A stretch of 64,000 nucleotides of DNA from Actinoplanes solisilvae (GCF_003999975.1 NZ_RJAC01000008.1:248001-312000); one strand, 5' to 3'. Numbered from the stretch's first letter, positions 44,716-53,498 are shown. Numbers and translations are program-made. Notes: a model not told the origin generated them from the letters alone.

Positions 44716-45782
44716 CCCTCGAGGCGACCCGCACCCCGCCCGCGGCCGAGCTGAGACAGCGGGTCGACCGGGCCCTCGCCGAGTTCATCGACCGGCAGGA
44801 CCCGGCCTGGCCGGACGGCGCCCCGCGTGGCGCGCTCGACAGTCTGCGCCGGTTCATCCTGGCCGGCGGCAAGCGGCTGCGGCCGACGTTCTGCTACTGG
44901 GGCTGGCGTGGAGGCGGAGGCGACGACTGCCCCCAAGTGGTCAACGCCGCGGCCGCGCTGGAACTGTTCCACGCGTTCGCGCTGATCCACGACGACATCA
45001 TCGACGGCAGCGACCGGCGGCGCGGGGAACCGTCCATGCACCGGTTCTTCGCCACCCTGCACGACCGGCACTCGTGGCGCGGCGACTCGTCGGCCTTCGG
45101 GCGCAACACGGCCCTGCTCTGCGGCGACCTCTGCGCGGCCTGGGCCGAGCAGATGTTCCACGAGTGCGGGCTGCCCATACGGCAGATCCACCAGGGCTAT
45201 CAGGCGTTCGCGCTGATGCGCACCGAGGTCATCGCCGGGCAGTACCTCGACCTGGTCTCCGGGGTCGGGGACGGCTCGGTGGCGAGCGCGCTCACGGTGA
45301 TCCGGATGAAGGCGGCCCGCTACACGGTCACCCGGCCGCTGCAGATCGGCGCGTGCCTGGCCGGCGCGCCGAAGGCCCTGTACGCGTCGTTCGTGGACTT
45401 CGGTGATCCGCTGGGCGACGCGTTCCAGTTGCGCGACGACGTGCTCGGCGTCTTCGGCGACCCGGCCATCACCGGCAAGTCGACCCTGGACGACCTGCGC
45501 GAAGGCAAGCCGACGGTGATGATGGCCCTGGCCCGCGACGCCGCGTCCCGAGCTCAGTCGGCCCAGCTTGCGACGTCCTTCGGCAATCCCTCGCTGGACG
45601 CCGACGGTGCGGCTGACCTGCGCACCATCATCGTGGAGACGGGGGCACTGGCCCAGATCGAGCAGATGATCCGCGTACGCGCCGAGGCCGCCCTCACCGC
45701 CCTCGACGCCGCGCCGCTCGACGCTACGGTGCGCAAGGCCCTGACTGAGCTGGCCACCGCGGCGGTCGATCGCTCGCTCTGA
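44712..45782 (+). CDS. Polyprenyl (geranylgeranyl-type) diphosphate synthase
   Basis: 356 residues of the trans-isoprenyl diphosphate synthase family. First Asp-rich motif LIHDDIIDGSDRRRGEPSMH (DDxxD), second QLRDDVLGVFGD (DDxxxGD). Other signatures are GGKRLRPTFCYWGWRGG, LCGDLCAAWAEQMF and GKSTLDDLREGKPTVMM. Residues before the first motif (ALELFHAFALIHDD) are bulky aromatic, which tends to limit chains to C15-C20. It condenses IPP with allylic diphosphates. Last gene of the ebo operon, starting by ATGA overlap, followed by a terminator hairpin. It most likely supplies the prenyl donor for EboC; this linkage is an inference from position. Confidence 0.92.
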   Translation: MTLEATRTPPAAELRQRVDRALAEFIDRQDPAWPDGAPRGALDSLRRFILAGGKRLRPTFCYWGWRGGGGDDCPQVVNAAAALELFHAFALIHDDIIDGSDRRRGEPSMHRFFATLHDRHSWRGDSSAFGRNTALLCGDLCAAWAEQMFHECGLPIRQIHQGYQAFALMRTEVIAGQYLDLVSGVGDGSVASALTVIRMKAARYTVTRPLQIGACLAGAPKALYASFVDFGDPLGDAFQLRDDVLGVFGDPAITGKSTLDDLREGKPTVMMALARDAASRAQSAQLATSFGNPSLDADGAADLRTIIVETGALAQIEQMIRVRAEAALTALDAAPLDATVRKALTELATAAVDRSL

Positions 45783-45793
45783 TCCACTTCGCT

Positions 45794-45820
45794 CCGTCCG
45801 GGCCTCATTCACCCGGACGG
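45794..45820 (+). terminator. Terminator hairpin after the ebo operon
   Basis: Inverted repeat CCGTCCGGG (45794-45802) / CCCGGACGG (45812-45820), 9-bp stem and 9-nt loop, starting 12 nt after the polyprenyl-synthase stop. No T-run, as is usual for high-GC actinobacterial terminators. Confidence 0.7.
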
Positions 45821-45890
45821 GGCGGAGGCGGGTGCGCAAGTCGTACAGTTGCTGCGTATAGCGGACATCTGTGGGTTGGGGTGAGCCGTC

Positions 45891-46868
45891 ATGGCCCCGG
45901 GAACAAGTCACAACACCGTCCAGCGCTCCGTACTCGAGACCGACGACTTCGACGAGGCGTACGAGTTCCTTCGCGCTGCCTACACCGACCATCGGCTGCG
46001 CAGTCCGCGGCCGCCGCCCGGGTTCCGGTTCCGCTCCCGGTTCGCGCAGGCCGACGGCCTCGCGGTCGACGTGCTGACGCACGGCGCCACCCTCAAGGTG
46101 AACGCCGACCCGTTCCCGCACGTCATGATCCTGCTGTTCCGCCAGGGCCGCTACGAGGTGCGCACGCAGCACGAGGAAGCGAGGTTCGCCGCCGGCGACG
46201 CCCTGTTGTTCCCGCCCGGGGTGGCGTTCGACGCGTCCTGGGACCGCATCAAGTTCGCGCTGGTCCGTTTCCCGATCGCGGTAGCCGAGCGGGTCGCCGC
46301 CCGTCACGGGGTGAAGCCGGCTGACCTGCGATTCGACTCGATGACTCCGGTGTCGGCGGCACTGGGCCGACAGTGGACCACCACCTCGGACTACCTGGCC
46401 CGCAGCTTCGCCGGACCCGATCCGATGATCACCCATCCGCTGGTGCGGTCGGCCACCGCCGAGGTCGCCGCGGCCACGGCGCTGGCCGTCTTCCCCAACA
46501 CGACCATGACCGTCGACTACCTCTCCGGCCCCGGCCGGGTCGAACCGGCCGCGATCCGGCGGGCGGTCGCCTTCATCGACACACACGCCGACCAGCCAGT
46601 CACGATCGACGACATCGCAGCAGCGGCCGGGGTGGGCGTACGCGCGTTGCAGGCCGGCTTCGCCCACCACCGCGACACCACCCCCGGCGGCTACCTTCGG
46701 CGGGTGCGGCTGGAACGCGTCCACCGCGAACTGCAGGCGGCCGACGCGACGCTCGGCGACACGGTCGGCAAGATCGCCCGGCGGTGGGGATTCGGCAACC
46801 TCGGCCGGTTCGCCGTCGACTACCGCAAGACCTACGGCCGGTCGCCGAGCCGGACCCTGCGAACGTGA
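45891..46868 (+). CDS. AraC-family regulator (copy 1)
   Basis: 325 residues. The N-terminal cupin-like sensor (AraC-binding-like, about 15-200) has FRQGRYEVRTQHEEARFAAG and DALLFPPGVAFDASWD. The C-terminal double HTH (about 225-320) has TIDDIAAAAGVGVRALQAGF, the GYLRRVRLERVHREL linker helix and KIARRWGFGNLGRFAVDYRK with TYGRSPSRTL. GGGGTGAG precedes the ATG. The next gene is a paralogue 9 nt downstream, so both are probably on one transcript. No target operon can be read; the ebo operon lies upstream but ends in a terminator. Confidence 0.93.
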   Translation: MAPGTSHNTVQRSVLETDDFDEAYEFLRAAYTDHRLRSPRPPPGFRFRSRFAQADGLAVDVLTHGATLKVNADPFPHVMILLFRQGRYEVRTQHEEARFAAGDALLFPPGVAFDASWDRIKFALVRFPIAVAERVAARHGVKPADLRFDSMTPVSAALGRQWTTTSDYLARSFAGPDPMITHPLVRSATAEVAAATALAVFPNTTMTVDYLSGPGRVEPAAIRRAVAFIDTHADQPVTIDDIAAAAGVGVRALQAGFAHHRDTTPGGYLRRVRLERVHRELQAADATLGDTVGKIARRWGFGNLGRFAVDYRKTYGRSPSRTLRT

Positions 46869-46877
46869 GGGGCGCCG

Positions 46878-47843
46878 ATGGACGCGAACACACCGCGGAC
46901 GACCTCGCACGAACTCGCCGGCGCGGAAGCGATCGAGCAATTCCTCACCGCCGCGTACGGAACCTCCATGCGCATCGCCGGCGAAGGCGAGCGGCAATTG
47001 CTGCACCACCAGCGCTCCGACGCCGGGTTCTTCGCCGTGGAGAGCGCCTACCAGACGGCCCGCCTCTCCTTCCGGGTCGAACCGCTCCACGCGCTCATCA
47101 TCACCCGCACCATCACCGGGCGCGTGGACCGCTCCACCGAGGGCGCCGAAACCCGGTACGGCGCGGGTGACCTCTACATCATCAGCCGCCCCGACCGGCC
47201 GCACACCACCCGATGGCAGGCCGGCCAGGTGGAAAGCTGCATCCTCGACCCCGGGTCTCTCGAATTGCTGGCCGCTCCCGCGCCCGGCCGCCGCCCGGCG
47301 TCGATCCGCTTCACCGGCCTCGACCCGGGCTCACCTGAACTGGCCCGCCGCTTCTGGCAGGTCCGCACCTACGTCGCCGAGGTGGTGGCCGACCCGGCCG
47401 CCGCCGGCGCGCCGCTGCTGCTGGCGGGCGCGGCCCGATTGCTCGCCGCGGCGGTCCTGGTCACCTTCCCGAACACTGCCCTCATCGACCCGACCATCGA
47501 GGACCGCCACGACGCCACCCCCCGAACCCTGCGCCTGGCCATGTCCTACATCGACGACCACGCGGCTGAGGACATCAGCGTCGCCGACATCGCGTCGGCG
47601 GCCAGCGTGAGCATCCGCGCTTTGCACCTGGCCTTCCGGCGGCACCTCGCCACCTCGCCCACGGCCCATTTGCGCCGCGCCCGGCTGGCCCACGCCCACG
47701 CCGACCTGATTGATGCCGATCCCGCCGACACTACGGTGGCCGCGGTGGCGGCCCGGTGGGGGTTTGCTAGTAACAGCCGGTTTGTCGCGTCGTACCGGGG
47801 CACTTTCGGAGTGACCCCGCGAACCACCCTGCAGCGCCGGTAG
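46878..47843 (+). CDS. AraC-family regulator (copy 2)
   Basis: 321 residues, same architecture as the preceding gene: N-terminal sensor with AETRYGAGDLYIISRPDRPH, and C-terminal double HTH with ISVADIASAASVSIRALHLA, FRRHLATSPTAHLRRARLAH and VAARWGFASNSRFVASYRGT then FGVTPRT. The stretch AAAVLVTFPNTALIDPTIED parallels TALAVFPNTTMTVDYLSG of copy 1, indicating an old tandem duplication with strong divergence of the sensor half. GTGAGGGG sits upstream of the ATG. The 229 nt to the convergent CopC gene have no other gene; GCCGG/CCGGC stems near 47853-47868 could terminate. Confidence 0.93.
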   Translation: MDANTPRTTSHELAGAEAIEQFLTAAYGTSMRIAGEGERQLLHHQRSDAGFFAVESAYQTARLSFRVEPLHALIITRTITGRVDRSTEGAETRYGAGDLYIISRPDRPHTTRWQAGQVESCILDPGSLELLAAPAPGRRPASIRFTGLDPGSPELARRFWQVRTYVAEVVADPAAAGAPLLLAGAARLLAAAVLVTFPNTALIDPTIEDRHDATPRTLRLAMSYIDDHAAEDISVADIASAASVSIRALHLAFRRHLATSPTAHLRRARLAHAHADLIDADPADTTVAAVAARWGFASNSRFVASYRGTFGVTPRTTLQRR

Positions 47844-48072
47844 CAGGGCGGCCGCCGGGTTGCCGGCGCGACCCGTCACGGCGGTCACTGGTCGCGCGAC
47901 ACGAAACAATCACGGAAGACGGGCCCCAGCCCCACGACCGCAACGGGCCGCGCAGAGCCGAACCACGACGGCGACCCGCCTGGAAAGCCCCGCAACCACA
48001 GGAACACCGCGTAGAGCCGCACCCGGGACAAGCCACGACGGTCCCGGCCTGGGCGGCCCCGCGACGGCCCTC

Positions 48073-49641
48073 TTACGTGAGGTCGAACGTGTACTCGGCG
48101 CGGTGGACCTGGCCGGCGATCTGGAACTCCAGGTAGGCGCGGTAGCGGGCGTTGCCCGGGATCGAGACGGCGAACTTGATGGCGCCGTCGACCAGTTCGG
48201 CCTCGGGGTGGACGTGCACGTAGCCCAGGTCGCCCTCGCGCAGCACGACCAGGTGGCCGAAGGCGCCCAGGTAGCGCTCCAGGGTGGCCGGGCCCGGCGC
48301 CCCGCTGCGGGCGACCCGGAAGAGCACGGGCGCGGTCATTCCGGCCTGCGGGGTTCCCTCCATCGTGGCCGTGAACGGGCCGGCCTGTGCCTTGAGCGCG
48401 GGCGGGGGCAGAGCCACCTCGGTCGCGGCTCCGGGCACGAGATGATCGATGCCCAGGACCAGGGGAATCGACGTTCCCTGGACGGTTTCGACGGTGAAGT
48501 CGGCGAAGACGCGGTAGGTGCCGGGCTTCGTGAGCTTCAACGGCACCGACCACACGCCGTCGGCTGACATGGTCGGGTGCAGGTGCTGGAAGCCGTCCAG
48601 GCCGCGGCCCACGACGACCAGGTGCAACGCCTTGTCGTGCACCACGGAGAAACGGGTGGCCGGCTGCCGGTCGGCGCCGACGATACGGAAGGCGTAGTCG
48701 ATCGTGCTGCCCGCGGCCTGCGTACGCCGGACGGGCTGCAGGACGTAGCCGGTGGAGCTGACCGTCGTCCCCAGCGCTTCGACCGAGGCTTCGCCGCCGG
48801 CCGTCCCGCCGTGCTGGTGGCCGCCGGGCATCACTGCCTGCGGGGCTGCCGCCGGGGGCGCCGGAGCGGCCGGGGTCTGTGCGCGGGCTGTTGTGCGGCC
48901 GAGCGCATAACCGCCGATCAGAGCCACGACGACCCCGCCGACCGCGATCGGCACGACCGGGATGGCGTTGCGGCGGCGCCAGAGCGCGACACCGGCCACC
49001 GCCACCGCCACGGCAGCCGCACCCCCGAGCCAGGCCGGGAGATTGTTTTCCTCTGCCTTGGGAGCAGCGGCGGGCGGGGCCGCCGCCGGGGCCGGGGCCG
49101 TGGACGAAGGCGCGGCTGCGGGCGGCACCGCCTTGCCGGAGAGCGCCGGGTCGGCCTGGTTGGTCGGCGGCGTCCAGCCTGATGGCGCGGGCGTCGTCGG
49201 TCCGGTGTATTTGAAGGTCACCGTGCCGTGCACCGAGTCGCCGTCCGACGCCCGGGACAGGTAGTCGATCTTGTATTCACCGGTCGCCGGGAAGTGGGCG
49301 ACGGCCACGCGCGCCGGGAAACCGGTCGTGTACTGCCGCGGCTCGAATTTGCCGTTCTCCATGAAGTATTCGGTGACGGGTGTGTCGAGCGGTCGCGCGC
49401 TGCCGTGCTCCCAGCCGTTGTCGACCCGCGCGCCGGCCGGCGACGTGATCGTGAAGTAGGCGTTGTCCGGCACCTGCTCGGTGAAGTAGAGCTCCACGCT
49501 GCCCATCGGCGCGGTGACCGTGGCGTTGTTCTTCGGGTTGGACATCGCCAGCGTGCCGTGGGCCGACGCCGGGGCCGGCACGGCAAGGACGACCACCACC
49601 GCGGCGACGGCAGTGAGCAAGAAACGACGGACAGCTCCCAT
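48073..49641 (-). CDS. CopC-domain membrane protein with C-terminal extracellular domain
   Basis: 522 residues. A signal peptide (FLLTAVAAVVVVLAVPAPAS) is followed by mature AHGTLAMSNPKNNATV. The His after the cleavage site and the fold to about residue 145 match CopC copper-binding domains (GSVELYFTEQVPDNAYFTIT; YKIDYLSRASDGDSVHGTVT then FKY). A Pro/Ala-rich linker leads to two TM helices (AWLGGAAAVAVAVAGVALW, VVPIAVGGVVVALIGGYALG). The C-terminal half, about 230 residues, is predicted beta and His-containing (GGHQHGG, DGFQHLHPTM, LGYVHVHPEAEL). The double His motifs suggest further metal sites. Copper handling at the cell surface is likely; no CopD or YcnI gene is adjacent. Confidence 0.82.
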   Translation of the reverse strand: MGAVRRFLLTAVAAVVVVLAVPAPASAHGTLAMSNPKNNATVTAPMGSVELYFTEQVPDNAYFTITSPAGARVDNGWEHGSARPLDTPVTEYFMENGKFEPRQYTTGFPARVAVAHFPATGEYKIDYLSRASDGDSVHGTVTFKYTGPTTPAPSGWTPPTNQADPALSGKAVPPAAAPSSTAPAPAAAPPAAAPKAEENNLPAWLGGAAAVAVAVAGVALWRRRNAIPVVPIAVGGVVVALIGGYALGRTTARAQTPAAPAPPAAAPQAVMPGGHQHGGTAGGEASVEALGTTVSSTGYVLQPVRRTQAAGSTIDYAFRIVGADRQPATRFSVVHDKALHLVVVGRGLDGFQHLHPTMSADGVWSVPLKLTKPGTYRVFADFTVETVQGTSIPLVLGIDHLVPGAATEVALPPPALKAQAGPFTATMEGTPQAGMTAPVLFRVARSGAPGPATLERYLGAFGHLVVLREGDLGYVHVHPEAELVDGAIKFAVSIPGNARYRAYLEFQIAGQVHRAEYTFDLT

Positions 49642-49690
49642 CGCTCAATCCTCAAGCCCTGGCGCTTTTAGTCAAGGCATCGAGATCTTT

Positions 49691-51970
49691 TTATTTTGAC
49701 GGAAGAAGTCCGGCCAGTGACGGGGCCGGCCGATAGGCGGCGATCTCGTTCGCCGGCATCGGCCGGCCATAGTGGTAGCCCTGGGCGTAGCGGTAGCCGA
49801 GCCGCACCAGCTCGGCGGCCTGCTCGGCGGTCTCGACGCCCTCGGCCACCGCGCGCAGGCCCAGCCCCTCGCAGATGCCGATCAGGGCGGCCACCACGAC
49901 GGCCTGCTGTCCGCCCTCGGTGACATCGTCCACGAACGACTTGTCGACCTTCAGCACATCGGCCGGGCACGTACGCAGCAGACCCAGCGACGAGTGCCCA
50001 GTGCCGAAATCGTCGAGAGCGATCTGTACGCCCAACGCGGCGATCGCCCGCAGCTCGGTCAGGGCGGCCCCGCCGTCGAAGACCGCCGTCTCGGTGACCT
50101 CGACCGTAAGCACCCCGGGCGGCAGTCCGGTGCGGTCGAGCACGGCCGCGACCTCCTGCGCGAAGCCCGCCTCACGCAACTGGCGGGCCGACACGTTCAC
50201 GGTCACCGTCCGCGGGGCGGCGTCGCCCAGCTCGTCACGCCACCGCACCGCCTGGCGGCAGGCCTCCTCGAGGATCCAGGCGCCCAACGGCACGATCAGG
50301 CCCGTACGCTCGGCCGCCGGAATGAACACGGCCGGGCTGATCGGCCCACGCGCCGGATGCGTCCAGCGCACCAAGGTCTCGACACCGTGCAGCTCGCCGC
50401 CGGGCATGGTCACGATCGGCTGGTAGTGCAGGGTGAGCTGGTCGGTGTCGAGCGCGACGCGCAGGTCGGCGGCGAGCCGGGACTGCTCGGCGGTCCGCTG
50501 GTCCATCGCCGCGGCGTAGACGACCTGGCGGCCCTTGCCCTGCCGCTTGGCCTCGTACATCGCCACGTCAGCACGGCGCAGCAACTCCTCGGCGGTATCG
50601 CCGGCCCGAGCCGGAGCCAGCCCGATGCTCGCCTCGACCACCAGCTCGTGCCCGCCCGCCCGCACCGGACTGCGCAGCTCAGCGGCGATCGCGGACAGGG
50701 TCGCACACACCTCGCCGCGCAGCAGCAGCGCATACTCGTCGCCTCCCTGCCGGGCCGCGAGGTTACCGGCCGGCAGCCGCGCCGCGATCGACGCGCCGAC
50801 CGCGGTCAGCAGCTCGTCGCCGACCGGGTGGCCGAGGTCGTCGTTGATCTCCTTGAAGTCGTCCAGGTCGATCAGGGCGACCGTCACGCCGTCCGGGTCG
50901 TCGGCGAGGGCAGCCGCGATCTCGCGGGCCAGCACCGTGCGGTTGGCCAGGCCGGTGAGCGCGTCGTGGCCGGCGCGGTGGGCCAGTTCGCGCTGGCGGG
51001 CGTCGAGGTCGTCGAGAAGCCGGGCGTTGTCGCGCAGCGCCACGACCTGACGAGCGGCGACCACCACGGTCACGGTCACCGAACCGATCGCGACGACCAG
51101 CATGTCGGGCGCCCGCTCGGCCGCGGTGAACAGCAGCAGGCCGCCCGTGGCCAGCACCGCCCCGTACGGCATGAGGCTGAGCCGGCGCGTGAGCGGCCGG
51201 GGCTGGGGACGGCCGGCGAGCGTGGCCCGCGACTGGCGGTCGGCGGCGAGGCTGAGCAGCAGGCTGGTCGTAGGCAGCAGCACGTGGGTGACGTTCAGGT
51301 GGGGCTTGTCGGCGAACAGCGGCGCCAGCGCCCCGCCGCCCGCACCGACCGCCCCGGTCACGGCGAGCAGGTGCAGGGCCCGCCGGTCGATCAGGCCGGT
51401 GCCGGTGAAGGCGACCTTGACGAACGCGAAGACGCAGACGAAACCGGCCGCCACCACGATGCCGGCCGCCGCGAAGTCGCCGGTCCCGCCGACCGACCAG
51501 TGGTGCCAGCGGGGGTACGCCAGGTGCCAGCTGAACGTGACCACCGTGACCAGGACGGTGGCGATGTCGAGACCGAAGCGGGTCCACTCGATGCTCGTAC
51601 GCCGCGCCCCGGGAATGCGCAGCAGCCCCACCAGGAACGCGAGCAGCCCCGCGACCAGGATCAGTGCGGTCGCCCCGCCGATGTGCTGATTCTCCTGGCG
51701 GCCGGTGAGGTTGTCGAAGGCGCTGAGCGCGGTGCCCAGGCCGATCAGCGCGATACCCGCCGAGGCGTACCGCCAATACGTGCGGCCGTCGGCGGCGGCG
51801 CGCCACGAGATGACCGTGGCCACCGGGACAGAACCGAAGAGCGGGAGCCACCCGTACGCGGAAGGGGTTGTCGTGAACAGGCCGACGGTGAAGTAGATCG
51901 CGGCGGTGAGCTGGAACCCCACGGCAAGCGCGAGGGGACGCGTCAGGCGCCACGGAAGCACACTCTCCAC
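49691..51970 (-). CDS. Membrane GGDEF-EAL protein
   Basis: 759 residues. About nine or ten hydrophobic segments occupy residues 8-315 (MASE-like membrane sensor). The GGDEF domain (about 335-495) starts HDALTGLANRTVLAREI and has the active-site variant RQGGDEYALLLRG (GGDEY), which is compatible with activity. The EAL domain (about 510-750) has YQPIVTMPGGELHGVETLVR (ETL for EAL), NVSARQLRE, TVEVTETAVFDGG and IALDDFGTGHSSLGLL, with DDFGTG intact. It could make or break c-di-GMP, and which activity dominates cannot be told. GTG start at 51970. It is the only intact c-di-GMP protein in the window; a GGDEF pseudogene lies at 8.6-9.4 kb. Confidence 0.92.
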   Translation of the reverse strand: MESVLPWRLTRPLALAVGFQLTAAIYFTVGLFTTTPSAYGWLPLFGSVPVATVISWRAAADGRTYWRYASAGIALIGLGTALSAFDNLTGRQENQHIGGATALILVAGLLAFLVGLLRIPGARRTSIEWTRFGLDIATVLVTVVTFSWHLAYPRWHHWSVGGTGDFAAAGIVVAAGFVCVFAFVKVAFTGTGLIDRRALHLLAVTGAVGAGGGALAPLFADKPHLNVTHVLLPTTSLLLSLAADRQSRATLAGRPQPRPLTRRLSLMPYGAVLATGGLLLFTAAERAPDMLVVAIGSVTVTVVVAARQVVALRDNARLLDDLDARQRELAHRAGHDALTGLANRTVLAREIAAALADDPDGVTVALIDLDDFKEINDDLGHPVGDELLTAVGASIAARLPAGNLAARQGGDEYALLLRGEVCATLSAIAAELRSPVRAGGHELVVEASIGLAPARAGDTAEELLRRADVAMYEAKRQGKGRQVVYAAAMDQRTAEQSRLAADLRVALDTDQLTLHYQPIVTMPGGELHGVETLVRWTHPARGPISPAVFIPAAERTGLIVPLGAWILEEACRQAVRWRDELGDAAPRTVTVNVSARQLREAGFAQEVAAVLDRTGLPPGVLTVEVTETAVFDGGAALTELRAIAALGVQIALDDFGTGHSSLGLLRTCPADVLKVDKSFVDDVTEGGQQAVVVAALIGICEGLGLRAVAEGVETAEQAAELVRLGYRYAQGYHYGRPMPANEIAAYRPAPSLAGLLPSK

Positions 51971-52020
51971 ACGGTTCCCATCGGCCCGTGACCGCCGGAG
52001 GCTGAGCTAAGTGCCCGGCT

Positions 52021-52908
52021 TTACCCGGACACGAGGGCGCCGAGCAGGGCGGCCGGCGTGCGCGGGTCGTCCATGGTGATCGCGAGAAGGTGGCCGTTGG
52101 TCAGGTAAAGCACCAGGCCGGGACCTTTGCGCAGGACGAGGGCCGAGCGGCCCGGCGTGATGCGGTAACCCCAGCCGCCCCACTCGAGCGGGTTGATCTC
52201 GGTGGCATCGGCCCGAACGATGTCTTTCAGCGGGACGGTCTTGAACGGGATGTCGAGCAGGCCCGCCACCAGACGTACGCCCCGGCGGTCGACGGTGACC
52301 CGGACGCGGCCGAAGACGAGACCGGTGAGCACGGGCACGGCGAGCACGGGCCAGATCTCGACCGGGCCGGCCGCGGCGACGACCGCGATCACCAGGGCCG
52401 CGATCACGCTGATGGTGAGCAGGAGCGGGGCACGCTGGGTGGTGGACCAGGCCGCGCGCTCGGTGGGCGACAGGTCGAGCGGGGTCACGGTGACCGGGGG
52501 CGGCGTGTGCCCGCCCGGCTGCGGGCCCGCCACGACCGCGACGACGGCGGCCCAGCCGATGCCGGCGACGAGCCACAGGAAGCGCCAGCCCAGGCGGGTG
52601 TCGACGGGATCGGTGGAGGCCGCGGCCAGCCAGACCCCCGCCGCGCCGCCGGCGACCGCGCCGCACGCGGCGAGCAGGTAACGCGTACGTGGGACGAACA
52701 GGGCGGCCACCCCGGCGGCGACACCGACCGCCAGGATCGCCACGGCGAACCCGGTCGCGTCGCTGAACCCGTCGGCCGGGCCGGTGCCGCTCCAATGAGT
52801 GGGGAGACGGTCGGGCAGCCGATCGGACCAGGCCGCCCACGTGAACGCGGTGACCGCCAGGGGCAGCCAGATCAGGATCAGCGCCGCCCAAATCCTCGAA
52901 CGGGTCAT
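52021..52908 (-). CDS. DUF1648-domain membrane protein with C-terminal PH-like domain
   Basis: 295 residues. An N-terminal TM is followed by a DUF1648 signature (RLPDRLPTHWSGTGPADGFS) and three or four more TM helices (VAILAVGVAAGVAALFV, LAACGAVAGGAAGVWLAAAS, FLWLVAGIGWAAVVAVVAG). After TM pairs at about 155-200 there is a cytoplasmic beta domain, VTVDRRGVRLVAGLLDIPFK and INPLEWGGWGYRITPGRSAL, resembling bacterial PH domains. DUF1648 proteins linked to GntR/YtrA regulators are found near envelope-stress genes. ATG start overlaps the stop of the GntR gene (ATGA), so the pair is one operon. Function unknown. Confidence 0.85.
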   Translation of the reverse strand: MTRSRIWAALILIWLPLAVTAFTWAAWSDRLPDRLPTHWSGTGPADGFSDATGFAVAILAVGVAAGVAALFVPRTRYLLAACGAVAGGAAGVWLAAASTDPVDTRLGWRFLWLVAGIGWAAVVAVVAGPQPGGHTPPPVTVTPLDLSPTERAAWSTTQRAPLLLTISVIAALVIAVVAAAGPVEIWPVLAVPVLTGLVFGRVRVTVDRRGVRLVAGLLDIPFKTVPLKDIVRADATEINPLEWGGWGYRITPGRSALVLRKGPGLVLYLTNGHLLAITMDDPRTPAALLGALVSG

Positions 52909-53258
52909 GGTTGTGCCTCCCTCACTATCGCAAGCATCTCGGCGTTGCCCAGCCCCTGCCGGCGCGCCTCCCCCACGAACTGCCGGGCCAGATCGAGCAG
53001 CCGCAGCCGGGCCACGTCAGCGTCACCGCGCACCACGGCGCCCCGGCCTCGGCGCAGCTCGATCAGCTCTTCGTCGCGCAGCTTGGCGTAGGCGCGCAGC
53101 ACGGTGTGCAGATTGACGTCGAGCACGTCGGCCAGCTCGCGGGCGGCCGGCAGCCGCTCCCCCGGCATCAGCTCGCCACGCAGCACCCCACCCCGAACCT
53201 GCGCCGCGATCTGATCAGCGAGCGGCTCGGCCGCCGCCACATCCACCCGGAACAACAT
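52905..53258 (-). CDS. GntR-family regulator, YtrA-type
   Basis: 117 residues. GntR winged HTH: ADQIAAQVRGGVLRGELMPG, ERLPAARELADVLDVNLHTV, LRAYAKLRDEELIELRRGRG. A short C-terminal helical tail (about 45 residues) in place of a ligand-binding domain is typical of the YtrA subfamily, which represses its own operon in response to envelope or antibiotic stress. The start codon lies only 11 nt from a -10-like TATAGT inside a palindrome, so the mRNA is probably nearly leaderless and self-repressed. Forms an operon with the DUF1648 protein. Confidence 0.93.
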   Translation of the reverse strand: MLFRVDVAAAEPLADQIAAQVRGGVLRGELMPGERLPAARELADVLDVNLHTVLRAYAKLRDEELIELRRGRGAVVRGDADVARLRLLDLARQFVGEARRQGLGNAEMLAIVREAQP

Positions 53259-53267
53259 GTTCGCATT

Positions 53268-53283
53268 CTACTATAACAAGTAG
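53268..53283 (-). promoter_or_regulatory. -10 region and operator-like palindrome of the gntR operon
   Basis: CTACTATAACAAGTAG (arms CTACT/AGTAG, 6-nt spacer) contains on the minus strand a -10-like TATAGT (53275-53270), with the ATG at 53258. A repressor bound here would block the promoter. No good -35 is visible. The resulting 5' untranslated region would be about 5 nt. Confidence 0.55.
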
Positions 53284-53326
53284 TCGTTCGCTGCCGGCAT
53301 CACCGGTTCTCCAGACAGGAACACCG

Positions 53327-53489
53327 TCTTCCTAAGTCAGGAAGAACAAGCTTGAACTTAGGAAGATGCGCAGCCGTCTCGGCACGCGCGGAAACCTAAA
53401 ATACCTGGTCAAGGGCCCATCAAGGCTTCTTCCTCAGACATGGCATCATCTTCCTAAGACCGGTTCTGTTTGCTTCCTGACTTAGGAAG
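53327..53489. promoter_or_regulatory. Array of CTTCCTAAG half-sites upstream of the AlbA_2 regulator
   Basis: Within 163 nt there are: TCTTCCTAAGTCAGGAAGA (53327-53345, 7-bp arms); CTTAGGAAG (53357-53365); the variant CTTCCTCAG (53429-53437); CTTCCTAAG (53450-53458); and CTTCCTGACTTAGGAAG (53473-53489). The last is the exact reverse complement of the core of the first. The last copy ends 9 nt before the ATG and contains the Shine-Dalgarno AGGAAG. The pattern indicates cooperative binding by one regulator, most simply the protein encoded just downstream. The remaining bases of the 240-nt intergenic region show nothing else. Confidence 0.72.
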
Positions 53490-53498
53490 AAGCGACGC

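Noticed and set aside
46878..47843. Tandem AraC regulators as controllers of the ebo operon
   Set aside because: A terminator separates them from the operon and no shared motif was found upstream of 38064; adjacency alone is not enough.
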